From NCBI GenBank assembly GCA_020060765.1, contig JAGUZQ010000084.1:1-64000 (forward strand): a DNA stretch of 64,000 bases, read 5' to 3'. Made by a program: the position numbers and the translations under genes. Shown piece by piece: positions 7,178-15,609 of the stretch. The stretch comes from Planctomycetota bacterium (GTDB taxonomy: Bacteria; Planctomycetota; SZUA-567). Every line of letters starts with the position of its first letter. Within the stretch, counting starts at the first letter, position 1. Under the pieces are notes generated by a model that worked only from the letters and a program-made list of their open reading frames with translations, was not told the origin of the DNA and searched no databases.

Positions 7178-8221
7178 ATGGGATTGGTGGATATTGAATA
7201 TCTGGTTGATTCGTATCTGCTGGGCGCGGCCGGGGACGGCGAAATCGCCCGGCTGGAAGCTGCGATTCGGACAGACGCCAATGCCCGGCGCTTTCTGGTT
7301 TCCTCCTGCAAAAACGTGCTTAATCTGAGGGCTGCTATCATGCAAAACAATGCAATCGACAGAAGAGTTTCAACCATACCAATATTGGGTCGCCAACCGG
7401 GAAACAGGTTCCGGCGCATGGCCGCGTTCACGCTGGTGGAACTGCTGGTGGTGATAGCCATACTTTCGATCATTGCAGGAATGCTTCTGCCGGTGCTGGG
7501 CAAGGCGCGGGACGCCGCCATCCAGATAAGCTGCACCAGCAACCAAAAGCAACTGTACCTGGCTTATTCTCTGTATGACAACGAAGCCGGGCGCCAGCCA
7601 GCCTTCCGTTACGAGATACTTGGCGAACCGCAGCCGACCCAAGCAAACTCACTTCCCGGCCATTCCCTGTACTGGTACACCTCATCCGCCGGAAAGGGGC
7701 ATTGGTACGGTTTTGGAAAATTGTACGAAATGGAATACCTCGGCGGCGACGGGCATATTTTCTACTGTCCCAGCCAAAGCAACCAGTATTGGGCCAGCAC
7801 GTTCAATGGCTTGCCTAACACCGGGTTTATCGGGGTGCTGAGTTACACCGGTCGCAAAACGGATGGCGCATACAAATGGAGACCCAGCCCTACCACCCAG
7901 CATATCCTGAACAATTACTGGCTGAGATGGTGCGAATATACCAATCTCTATTGCGAAAAGGACGGGCTGGCTCCGGCGAGAATGCGCGCGCGCCTGTCAG
8001 GCAACTCGTCCAACCGCTGGCTGGCCACCGATTCCTACGGGGATTACGCCGCCGGCAAACAGGAGTTCTGGATGCCGCATCCCTCCGGCCTGAACGTGCT
8101 GTTCGTAGACGGGCACGTCAAGCACGTCCCGACCTCGCTTAGCGAGATATGCGATTTCAGCTGGACCAGTTCCGCCTCAGTTATTCCCAAGCTGACAGAT
8201 ACTTATTCCGACAAGCCTTGA
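7178..8221 (+). CDS. Anti-sigma-like domain fused to pseudopilin
   Basis: This 347-residue protein has two parts. Residues 1-80 look like the start of PVC/FecR-type anti-sigma proteins: a leading acidic helix with YLVDSYLLGAAGDGEIARL, then AIRTDANARRFLVSS. At residue 81 follows MAAFTLVELLVVIAILSIIA, a type II pseudopilin motif with F84 at +1 and E88 at +5. Residues about 84-110 form the membrane/assembly helix. The rest is a pseudopilin body of the H-X9-DG class, with HPSGLNVLFVDGH near residues 305-317. If cut by a prepilin peptidase, an 83-residue leader would be released in the cytoplasm, against 6-25 residues normally. The frame is open throughout; ATG 7178 lies 6 bases after the sigma stop. 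An internal ATG at 7418 could make an ordinary pseudopilin. The fusion is seen; sigma binding is inferred. Confidence 0.8.
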   Translation: MGLVDIEYLVDSYLLGAAGDGEIARLEAAIRTDANARRFLVSSCKNVLNLRAAIMQNNAIDRRVSTIPILGRQPGNRFRRMAAFTLVELLVVIAILSIIAGMLLPVLGKARDAAIQISCTSNQKQLYLAYSLYDNEAGRQPAFRYEILGEPQPTQANSLPGHSLYWYTSSAGKGHWYGFGKLYEMEYLGGDGHIFYCPSQSNQYWASTFNGLPNTGFIGVLSYTGRKTDGAYKWRPSPTTQHILNNYWLRWCEYTNLYCEKDGLAPARMRARLSGNSSNRWLATDSYGDYAAGKQEFWMPHPSGLNVLFVDGHVKHVPTSLSEICDFSWTSSASVIPKLTDTYSDKP

Positions 8222-8251
8222 TTTTTCCGACCTTATTTTCAGGAGTGCGAA

Positions 8252-11200
8252 ATGCAAAACACGACCCGCGCCGTTTTCACCTTCGTCACGTTTGCCTTTC
8301 TGGCGACGCTTGCGTTTCAAGGCGCGAAGGCATCGGCGATCGAACAGCAACTGGAAAAAATCCGGGTGACAAAATTCATCTGCTCTCCCGCCCCGCGAGA
8401 GGATTACGCCGATTACGGGCTCCTGCAGGACGGCAAGACCGAGGGCAACTACAAAACCGGCGTGCTGTGGAGCTTTTCCAAAAGTGAGTTGTTCACCAGA
8501 AAACTAAGCCTCGTCATGGAACTGGAAAAGGCCGCCCGTATCTCCGCTGTCAGGCTGCACGGCACCCAGCGCACCGACTGGGGCGTGGTCGCGCCGGAGT
8601 GGATTGACCTCCAGGCCAGCGCAAACGGCCGGGAGTGGACAGACCTCGGGCGCAGTTCTCCGCCTCCACTTGGGAAGGAAGGCTCCCAGTGGTTCATCTG
8701 GCAAGCGGACGGACAGACCGAGCCCATGCGTTTCGTGCGGATGGAGGCGGTTCCTTTCATGCGCCAGGAAAAGCCCACCAGCCATTCCCTGTCAATCAAC
8801 GAAATCTCTATCGAGGGCGTTGCCGCCGACGATGCCGCTGAAAAGGAAGCCGGAGAGGAGGCCAAGCTTGTGCAAAACCTGGTAATCAACGGTTCTTTCG
8901 AACATCACGACGTGCTGGACGTGCCGAATTTCTGGAATCCGCAAATCGGCTGGCTGTCTGCCAAAAAGCGCAACCGCTTCCGCGTGTATTGCGACACCGA
9001 CGCCTGCCTGGGAAAATCCTCGCTCTGCATCGACACGACCCATCTGGAAAAAGACTTCCCCCAGGATTTCTTCGGCATGCGGCAGGGGAACACGGTATCG
9101 GCGCAGGAAGGCAAACCGTTTACCTTCTCCTTTTACGCCAAGGCGCTGAAGCCGGGCAGCAAGCTTGGAGCCGGATATGATTCCCGCTCCAAGGTTTTCG
9201 AAATCGGGCAGGAATGGCAGAGGTATTCCTTTACCAGCACATTCGGCCCCTCCCACTCTAACGGCAGGCGTTACGTCTATCTGAAGTTCATTCCTACAGA
9301 TGAAAAAGACCCGGAGACAGGCTTGCCCCTGTTCCTGGCGGGACAAAAAATCTGGCTGGACGGGTTGCAGATAGAACACGGCGAAACCGTAAACCCGTAC
9401 GCGGAAAGCGAAGTCGAACTCACGTCATTCGAAGTGCTTGAGACCAACCGCATCCTGCCGGAATTATCCTTAGGCAGGGTCGAAGACGGGTTGTTGAAAA
9501 TCGACGGGGTCATGGACGAAGCCTGCTATGCCGGGGATGCGTCAGTTCAACGCCTGCACCTGCTGGATTCTCCTGTTCTGGCGCAAGATAAAACCGAGGT
9601 GCGTCTTTTCCGCGACAGCAATAATCTGTATCTTTCCGCGCGGATGCAGTTCGACCCGGCAAATCCGCCCAAAGCCGAGGCTGAGGGACGCGAGGGAGAC
9701 ATCTTCCGCGACCAGACGCTGGAGCTGTTTTTCCAGCCCGACGACCAGACGCCGGAATATTATCAACTGGTGTTTAACGCCAAAGGCGCGATCTGGGATG
9801 CGCGTTTCGCCTACGGCGAACAGAACATTTCCGACCTGACCTGGAACGCCCCCTTCACCCATGCCGCCAATGTCGGGCAGGATTACTGGTGCCTGGAACT
9901 GGCGATCCCGCTGGAATGGCTCAAGGCGCGCATGGGCAAAGGCTCACCGAGATTCAATATCTGCCGGGAACTGACGACATGGGCGCCGGTCAGGATGCGC
10001 TTCCACGATCCCGCCTCGTTCGGTCTGGTCAAGGGGCTGGAAGACATGCAGACCCCGCGCAAGGCCGTTATCCGCCAGCCGCGCGCCAGCTTCGATCTGG
10101 CAGGGAACCGCCAGCTTCTGCATATTCCCGTGGAAAATCTTACCGGCGGGAATCTGCCGCTGATCTGCGAGGTGACTTTGCGCGGCGCGGACAAGAAAGC
10201 CGCCGAGATAAAGCTCCCCGGCCAGAATGCCGAAATCGCCGCCGGGCAGTCTTCGGTCTTGTCTGTTCCGGTCGAAGCAGAATTTGCAGACCTGCATTTC
10301 ATCGAAATCTCCCTGTCTGCCAAAAACGACGGCCAGCAGCTTGCCCGCTATTCCAGCACAATCGTCTTCATGCCGCCGCTGCATTTCCGGGTTAACCAGT
10401 TGCTGCTGCCGGGAGAACCGGTGCGGGTAAGTTGGAAGCATTTCCTGGCTACCGACAAGTACAACGTTCACGCCACTCTTTCGCGCCTGCCGGGAAAAGT
10501 TTTCGCGTCAATCGACGCGCCGCTGTCGGCGGGGAGTGTTTCACTGAAACCGGAAACAGCGTTACAGGCTGGCAACTATCATCTTCGCGCGACTCTGACT
10601 GATGAAGCAGGCAAGGAAGTTTATCAGGCGGATAAAGAGATTTACATCGCGGCCGAAAACCCGCCCAGCTGGTCGCGGATCAACGCCCATACCAAGGCAC
10701 TGGAGATAAACGGGCAGGCGCTGTTCCCCTACGCGCCCTATTACACGCCGTTTGACGCTTTGTCTTCCCTGCGCGATCAGAATTATAACATGACGCTTTT
10801 CCGGCAGGTGAAAGACGCCGATACGGATTATTTGATGGCCTATCTCGACGAAGCGCATAAGTCGGGCGTAGCTGTTTTCATCGATCTTACGGACTGGATT
10901 CGCCGCACCGATGTGGATGCAGGGTGGTTTTTTCCGGAACTGGAAAAACTGCTGGGTAAAGTCAAAACGCATCCCGCGTATGTCGGCATACATGTATTCG
11001 ACGAGCCTAACTGCCGGCCGAATCCGCTTACCTCGGAACGGGCTTTGCGCGAGATACGCCGGTTCCTGCGCGAGGCAGACCCGCTCCATATCTGCTGGTT
11101 CGTCTCCGGCGGCACCCTGACTTACCGCCACGCCTTCGACGCCACCGACGCGCTGGCCTATGACCGCTACGCCACCGTCACCGGCCCGCAAACGCGCAAC

Positions 11201-11734
11201 CTCCGGGAAAATTATTATACCGTCCGCGTGGCGATGGACGCGGCAGACTTTTACGATATCCCGATGTGGCGTTGCCTGGAATCGAACGAAGGAGCCTATG
11301 CCAACGGGGTACGCTGTCCGTCTCCGCTGGAATGGCGCGCGCTGGCGTTTTCGACCCTCGCCTCCGGTTCGCGCGGTATCTGGCTATGGTCTGGCCTTCC
11401 ATCCTATCCCACTTTGTACGAGGCCTATGCTCCCGTACGCGCGGAACTGGCGGTGGTCGCGCCCCGCTTCATGACGGAAGCCGAAGCCGGAGGGATTTCC
11501 CTCTTACAACCCGAAGACCTGGTCTGGCGGGCGGTTGAAACCGACGGCGTAACGACGCTTGTGGCGGTTAATCTCGATTACAAAGAAATAACGGTGAAAT
11601 TCAAATTAACTCGGGTTCCGCTTGAAATCCGTTCTCTACTGACAGATAAGGATGTTCCGATTTCGTTGAAGGGTGATTTGCTGGAAGCGAAACTCGCGCC
11701 TTATGGCGTGATTGCGGTTGAATGGAAGAAATAA
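8252..11734 (+). CDS. Secreted multidomain glycosidase-like protein
   Basis: This 1160-residue exported protein begins with a signal peptide (about 1-29, ending KASA). Apparent domains in order are: an F5/8 type C-like beta-sandwich (about 40-195); a CBM4/9-like sandwich (about 205-400, starting LVINGSFEHHDV); a CBM9-like carbohydrate/DOMON module (about 410-605, LKIDGVMDEACY and NNLYLSARMQF); Ig-like linkers (about 610-800); and a TIM-barrel-like region (about 815-1090) with HPAYVGIHVFDEPNC, where the Glu could be catalytic. A small beta domain ends the protein. The likely role is binding and cutting a polysaccharide at or outside the cell surface. The glycoside hydrolase family cannot be named by eye. 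It follows the sigma/pseudopilin pair by 30 bases (site CAGGAG), suggesting one sugar-responsive operon closed by the terminator at 11753. Confidence 0.75.
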   Translation: MQNTTRAVFTFVTFAFLATLAFQGAKASAIEQQLEKIRVTKFICSPAPREDYADYGLLQDGKTEGNYKTGVLWSFSKSELFTRKLSLVMELEKAARISAVRLHGTQRTDWGVVAPEWIDLQASANGREWTDLGRSSPPPLGKEGSQWFIWQADGQTEPMRFVRMEAVPFMRQEKPTSHSLSINEISIEGVAADDAAEKEAGEEAKLVQNLVINGSFEHHDVLDVPNFWNPQIGWLSAKKRNRFRVYCDTDACLGKSSLCIDTTHLEKDFPQDFFGMRQGNTVSAQEGKPFTFSFYAKALKPGSKLGAGYDSRSKVFEIGQEWQRYSFTSTFGPSHSNGRRYVYLKFIPTDEKDPETGLPLFLAGQKIWLDGLQIEHGETVNPYAESEVELTSFEVLETNRILPELSLGRVEDGLLKIDGVMDEACYAGDASVQRLHLLDSPVLAQDKTEVRLFRDSNNLYLSARMQFDPANPPKAEAEGREGDIFRDQTLELFFQPDDQTPEYYQLVFNAKGAIWDARFAYGEQNISDLTWNAPFTHAANVGQDYWCLELAIPLEWLKARMGKGSPRFNICRELTTWAPVRMRFHDPASFGLVKGLEDMQTPRKAVIRQPRASFDLAGNRQLLHIPVENLTGGNLPLICEVTLRGADKKAAEIKLPGQNAEIAAGQSSVLSVPVEAEFADLHFIEISLSAKNDGQQLARYSSTIVFMPPLHFRVNQLLLPGEPVRVSWKHFLATDKYNVHATLSRLPGKVFASIDAPLSAGSVSLKPETALQAGNYHLRATLTDEAGKEVYQADKEIYIAAENPPSWSRINAHTKALEINGQALFPYAPYYTPFDALSSLRDQNYNMTLFRQVKDADTDYLMAYLDEAHKSGVAVFIDLTDWIRRTDVDAGWFFPELEKLLGKVKTHPAYVGIHVFDEPNCRPNPLTSERALREIRRFLREADPLHICWFVSGGTLTYRHAFDATDALAYDRYATVTGPQTRNLRENYYTVRVAMDAADFYDIPMWRCLESNEGAYANGVRCPSPLEWRALAFSTLASGSRGIWLWSGLPSYPTLYEAYAPVRAELAVVAPRFMTEAEAGGISLLQPEDLVWRAVETDGVTTLVAVNLDYKEITVKFKLTRVPLEIRSLLTDKDVPISLKGDLLEAKLAPYGVIAVEWKK

Positions 11735-11752
11735 CGCCGACCCAAACTGTGC

Positions 11753-11783
11753 AAACGGCGCGAGAAATCGCGCCGTTTTTTTT
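11753..11783 (+). terminator. Rho-independent terminator
   Basis: An 11-bp stem AAACGGCGCGA / TCGCGCCGTTT with a GAAA loop is followed by a run of T. It lies 19 bases after the stop of the glycosidase-like gene and closes the sigma operon. Confidence 0.93.
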
Positions 11784-11952
11784 ATAGAAGTTTCGTAGCT
11801 GAACAACGACTTCACAAAATACCGCCCTTGCGGAAGCAATGTCCGACTGGTACTATTGCTGCCGACTCCGGTAACCGAGAACTCTGATAAATTGTGATAT
11901 CCTTTTCGGGCGGCAACCAAGACCGGTCAACAACCTGACGCGAGAACACTTC

Positions 11953-13779
11953 ATGCATATCCGGGCATTGGCGCTTGGCAAGAGCTTCGGCTCGCGCACA
12001 TTGTTTGAAAATCTTTCATTTTCCTTCCATCCGGGCGAACATATCGGCCTGATCGGTCCCAATGGCAGCGGCAAATCTACGCTGCTCAGGATTCTCGCCC
12101 GCCTGGAGGAACTTGACAGCGGTTCGGTAGACGGTAACCAGACCCTGCGGATTGCCTACCTGCCGCAGGAAGACCAGCTTGCACCAGAACCTACGCTGGA
12201 GGAATGCCTACTTGCCGTGCTGGCAGAAAGTTCGCTGCAGGAGCACGAACAACTGACGCGCGTCCGGGTCATGCTGGGCAAGGTCGGATTCACCGATTTC
12301 AGCCAACGCACCGGCGCGTTGTCCGGCGGTTGGCGCAAGCGGTTGGCTATCGCCCGCGAATTGGTCAAGGAACCGGATCTGCTTCTGCTAGATGAACCCA
12401 GCAACCATCTCGACCTGGCGGGTATTCTCTGGCTTGAGCGCCTGCTGCAGAAAACCGGCACCGGTTTCATGCTGGTCAGCCACGACCGGTATCTTCTGGA
12501 AAGCGTGACCGACCGGATTATCGAGATCAATCCTAAATACCCCGAAGGTTACCTGAGCTTTCCCGGCTGCTACAGCGATTTTCTGGAACAGCGGCTGGCA
12601 TGGTTCGAAATGCAGGAAAAGCGTGAGCAGGCGCTGTCGTCCCAGGTGCGCCTGGAAGTTGCCTGGTTGCGCCGCGGCCCCCAGGCGCGCCGCACCAAAG
12701 CCAAGGGGCGAATCCAGACCGCGCACGAAAAGATCAACTCCCTGTCAGACCTGCGCAGCCGTAACCGGCAAGGCGGACGGATGGAGGCTGATTTCGCGGC
12801 CACGCGACGGAAGACAAATGACCTGATTGTTACCCAAGGCTTGAACAAGTCTCTGGGCGGCAATTCGCTATTTTGCAAACTCGATTTTACCCTCAGTCCG
12901 GGCACGTGTCTCGGCGTGGTCGGCAACAACGGCACCGGCAAGACCACGTTAATCCGTACGCTGGTCGGCGATATTGAACCGGATGCCGGGACGATCAAGC
13001 GCGCTCAGGAATTGAAAGTGGCGTGGTTCGACCAAAGGCGGGAGCAACTTGACCGCAGCCTGACGCTGCAGCAAGCCCTGTCTCCTAACGGCGATCTGAT
13101 CCGGATCGGCGACCGAACGGTTCACGTGGTTTCCTGGGCGCAGGACTTTCTGTTCCGCGCAGACCAACTGGATCAGCCGGTGGGAAGCCTCTCGGGTGGC
13201 GAACAGGCGCGCGTGCTCATGGCTACGCTTATGCGGCAACCGGCTGATCTGCTGTTCCTCGACGAGCCAACCAACGACCTGGATATTGATTCCATCGAGG
13301 TATTGGAGGAAAAGCTGGCGGCGTTCCCGGGAGCGGTGGTGCTTATTACCCATGACCGGGCCATGCTCGACCGCATCTGCACGACGATTGTCGGCCTGCA
13401 CGGCGGCGGTGAAAGTCGCCTCTACGCCAGCCTTGACCAATGGGAAGCGGCGGAAGAACGACTGGTTGAGAAAGCCCCTGCGCCTTTGCCCCGCTCCTCT
13501 TCGTCCCCTGCCGCCGCGCCGTCCGCCTCCGGCTTTTCGCGCGAGGAACAAAGGGAGCTGGAGCGCCTCGCCAGGCTGATTCCAAAAGCGGAGGAAATCG
13601 TGGCTGGCCTGCATGCCCAACAGGAAGATCCAGCCCTGTGCAACGATCACAAGCGCCTGCACGAATTATATAGCCAGATCGCCGACGCGCAGGCCGAGGT
13701 GGATCGTCTGTACGGCAGATGGATGGAACTTGAGGAGAAGCGGAATGGTAAACAGGGGACTGGGGGACCGGGGGATTAG
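11953..13779 (+). CDS. uup: ABC-F ATPase, Uup type
   Basis: This 608-residue cytoplasmic protein has two ATP-binding cassettes and no membrane segment. ABC-F proteins act on ribosomes or, for Uup, on nucleic-acid intermediates. Cassette 1 has Walker A GPNGSGKS at 35-42, the signature LSGGWRKR, Walker B LLLLDEPSNHLD and switch His LVSHDR. Cassette 2 has Walker A from G324 (GNNGTGKTT), LSGGEQAR, LFLDEPTNDLD and ITHDR. A charged interdomain linker separates them. The C-terminal 90 residues are a proline/serine linker plus a coiled coil (EEQRELERLARLIPKAEEIV) as in Uup. The last residues (GKQGTGGPGD) are encoded by a G-rich repeat that also supplies the stop. The start at 11953 lacks a strong ribosome site. 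It appears monocistronic. Confidence 0.88.
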   Translation: MHIRALALGKSFGSRTLFENLSFSFHPGEHIGLIGPNGSGKSTLLRILARLEELDSGSVDGNQTLRIAYLPQEDQLAPEPTLEECLLAVLAESSLQEHEQLTRVRVMLGKVGFTDFSQRTGALSGGWRKRLAIARELVKEPDLLLLDEPSNHLDLAGILWLERLLQKTGTGFMLVSHDRYLLESVTDRIIEINPKYPEGYLSFPGCYSDFLEQRLAWFEMQEKREQALSSQVRLEVAWLRRGPQARRTKAKGRIQTAHEKINSLSDLRSRNRQGGRMEADFAATRRKTNDLIVTQGLNKSLGGNSLFCKLDFTLSPGTCLGVVGNNGTGKTTLIRTLVGDIEPDAGTIKRAQELKVAWFDQRREQLDRSLTLQQALSPNGDLIRIGDRTVHVVSWAQDFLFRADQLDQPVGSLSGGEQARVLMATLMRQPADLLFLDEPTNDLDIDSIEVLEEKLAAFPGAVVLITHDRAMLDRICTTIVGLHGGGESRLYASLDQWEAAEERLVEKAPAPLPRSSSSPAAAPSASGFSREEQRELERLARLIPKAEEIVAGLHAQQEDPALCNDHKRLHELYSQIADAQAEVDRLYGRWMELEEKRNGKQGTGGPGD

Positions 13780-13782
13780 GGG
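13755..13782 (+). repeat. G-quadruplex-like G-tract repeat over the uup stop
   Basis: Four runs of four or five G are separated by ACT, ACC and ATTA. The uup stop codon TAG lies in the last loop region (13777-13779). The composition matches the GGGGACT repeat at 109-240. The spacing satisfies the usual quadruplex pattern (G4+ runs, loops of 3-4) on the coding strand, so the mRNA would carry it too. Confidence 0.6.
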
Positions 13783-13872
13783 CAATACGGTTTAATTCAG
13801 AGGAAATCTTTCCGTTCTTCGCTGGAATGACGATCATACGTTTTTTGTGCCCCCTTTTCCCGGGGAGTTGTC

Positions 13873-14466
13873 CTAAACTTCCTCGCGCGGCATTTCCGGC
13901 GCGGCGCGGCTGAGGCTGTCGAGGATGTCGGTGAGGTGGATTCTCAGCACCAGTCCCAGAAACCCGAACGTGAGCACCGGCACCAACCCAAACAGCAGCA
14001 TATTCAGTAAACCCCGGTAGGCCGGAAAAGGCAGGAGTCCAGCCACCGCCAGAAACGCGAACTGCCCCAGGCGTAGACCGCTCAACATCAGCTCGCCCAC
14101 GATTCCCCGCCTTGCGCAGATAATCACCAGGAACACCGCCAGCATTCCCACCGCCACGTCGCTGAAAAGAAACCGGGTGATCTTGATGCCGTCTGCCACC
14201 ACCCATCGGGAAAAAATAAACAGCAGGGCCATGTCGGGGATGACCAGCATCACCGCGCCGAAACCGTACAGCCGCAGACACCGCAGCCGCCACCCCCGCA
14301 GCACCACCGCTTCGCTCTCTCGCTCGGCGTGCAACTGCTCGGAAAACGCCGACTCGTAGTTGTTGCACTCGCCCAGAATCTTCCCGCAGAGAGGGCAGAA
14401 CTTGTATTCGGCGGGAAACCACCTCCGGCATGCAACGCAGGTTCGGCCCGCTGTTTTTTCTTCCAT
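13873..14466 (-). CDS. Zinc-ribbon membrane protein of unknown function
   Basis: This 197-residue protein is not a recognised family. The N-terminus has a zinc ribbon with two CxxC knuckles (CVACRRWF and CPLCGK, residues about 10-28). Four hydrophobic segments follow, at about 65-85, 95-120, 130-150 and 155-175, so it is an inner-membrane protein with a cytoplasmic metal-binding head. It lies 22 bases downstream of the double PilZ gene on the same strand and is probably co-transcribed. Both proteins begin with a two-knuckle zinc ribbon. The ATG at 14466 follows CGGAGCGGGCGG. Confidence 0.65.
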   Translation of the reverse strand: MEEKTAGRTCVACRRWFPAEYKFCPLCGKILGECNNYESAFSEQLHAERESEAVVLRGWRLRCLRLYGFGAVMLVIPDMALLFIFSRWVVADGIKITRFLFSDVAVGMLAVFLVIICARRGIVGELMLSGLRLGQFAFLAVAGLLPFPAYRGLLNMLLFGLVPVLTFGFLGLVLRIHLTDILDSLSRAAPEMPREEV

Positions 14467-14488
14467 CCGCCCGCTCCGAAAAGAAAAG

Positions 14489-15418
14489 TCAGTGCCGTGG
14501 AACCATGCCCACCTGCAGGAAATTGCACCCCGCCTCGTACTCGCCGGGCTTGACCAATCTGATCCTGATGATCCTGACCTCTGCCTGCAGATCCGATTTG
14601 AGAAACACCCCCGATTCGCCCCTCACGCGCACCTTCATTTCGGCGTCTGTCTCCATTAATTCGTCCAGCACCAGGCGAAACCCGCCTTGTGAAATATCCT
14701 TGACCTTTGCCTTGGCGACGTACTCCCCACCCTTGGGCGTGTAATAGGCCGCCATATCAGCCTTGTAGCGGCGGAACAGGCGTCGGTTTTCCTCGCGCGC
14801 GCGGCTGCGCCGGACAAACATCACCCCGATTTCAAACCGCCCGTCCTCCAGCGGAATCACACGCTTGACTTCCCCCCCACTGATCAGGCGGGTCTTGCTT
14901 TTGTTTTTATTCTCCACTCCGACCTCGAACATGATGATCTGCCCTTCGTCAACTTTCTTGTTCGTGACGAAGCGCATACCGCCCTGGGAAATGTCGCGGA
15001 TCCGACCCTGGCAAATCTCGTCGTCGCGCATCAGGGAAAAGCTGACCGACAGGTTGGCAACGTGCCGTTCGGTCTTGCGTTCGTGGGAGCGGGGAGCTTC
15101 ATCGGGGACGTCGAATTTTTTCAGGGAATCCCGCATCTGTTCGAACTTCTGGGTCATTTCGCGCAGGTCGTGTTCCACGTGCGCCTGGGGCCGGCGTAGC
15201 GGCGGGGTATGCTGGCTACCGACTTTTTCCTGCATGGTACGCAGGGAGCGCTCTTCGTCCGGCGCACTTTCAGGGACAGGCGCTTCCTTGGCGACTTCGG
15301 TGGGTTTATCCTGGACACACTCGCTGCAGAGGGTAACCCAACGGTTCTCCGCGTTGCGGGTCAGCACCAGTTCCGCCTTGGTCTGTACGTTTTTCCCGCA
15401 CAGGCTGCATTTGGGCAT
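14489..15418 (-). CDS. Tandem PilZ protein with N-terminal zinc ribbon
   Basis: This 309-residue cytoplasmic protein probably senses cyclic di-GMP. Residues 1-40 carry CSLCGKN and CSECVQD, a two-knuckle zinc site. Residues about 45-110 are a charged, probably helical linker (HDLREMTQKFEQMRDSLKKF). Two PilZ domains follow: about 113-205 with ERKTERHVAN and RIRDISQGGMRF, and about 215-305 with RRLFRRYKADMAAYY and KVKDISQGGFRL. The DISQGG boxes and preceding arginines match the c-di-GMP-binding pattern in both. It is divergent from pilT, 191 bases away, so it may link second-messenger level to pilus retraction. The ATG follows GGAAGG. The ligand is inferred from motifs. Confidence 0.85.
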   Translation of the reverse strand: MPKCSLCGKNVQTKAELVLTRNAENRWVTLCSECVQDKPTEVAKEAPVPESAPDEERSLRTMQEKVGSQHTPPLRRPQAHVEHDLREMTQKFEQMRDSLKKFDVPDEAPRSHERKTERHVANLSVSFSLMRDDEICQGRIRDISQGGMRFVTNKKVDEGQIIMFEVGVENKNKSKTRLISGGEVKRVIPLEDGRFEIGVMFVRRSRAREENRRLFRRYKADMAAYYTPKGGEYVAKAKVKDISQGGFRLVLDELMETDAEMKVRVRGESGVFLKSDLQAEVRIIRIRLVKPGEYEAGCNFLQVGMVPRH

Positions 15419-15609
15419 ATGCGCCTTCCCTTGCTTCTGATTTGGTAAACAATTCCATAATACCCGCCGCCACTTGCCAAATCAAGCCCGCTTGCCTGAA
15501 AATTCGGCGCGCAGATTCATTTGCCTGCGAAACACAAATTGCCGCTTTACATTTTCCTGATATCTCTATACTAATAATAATCATCATCGCAGACCTGGGA
15601 GAAATAAAC

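Noticed and set aside
13346-14431. 361-residue minus-strand reading frame
   Set aside because: It overlaps the end of uup and the zinc-ribbon gene in another frame and has low-complexity Arg/Gly/Ala composition without domains.
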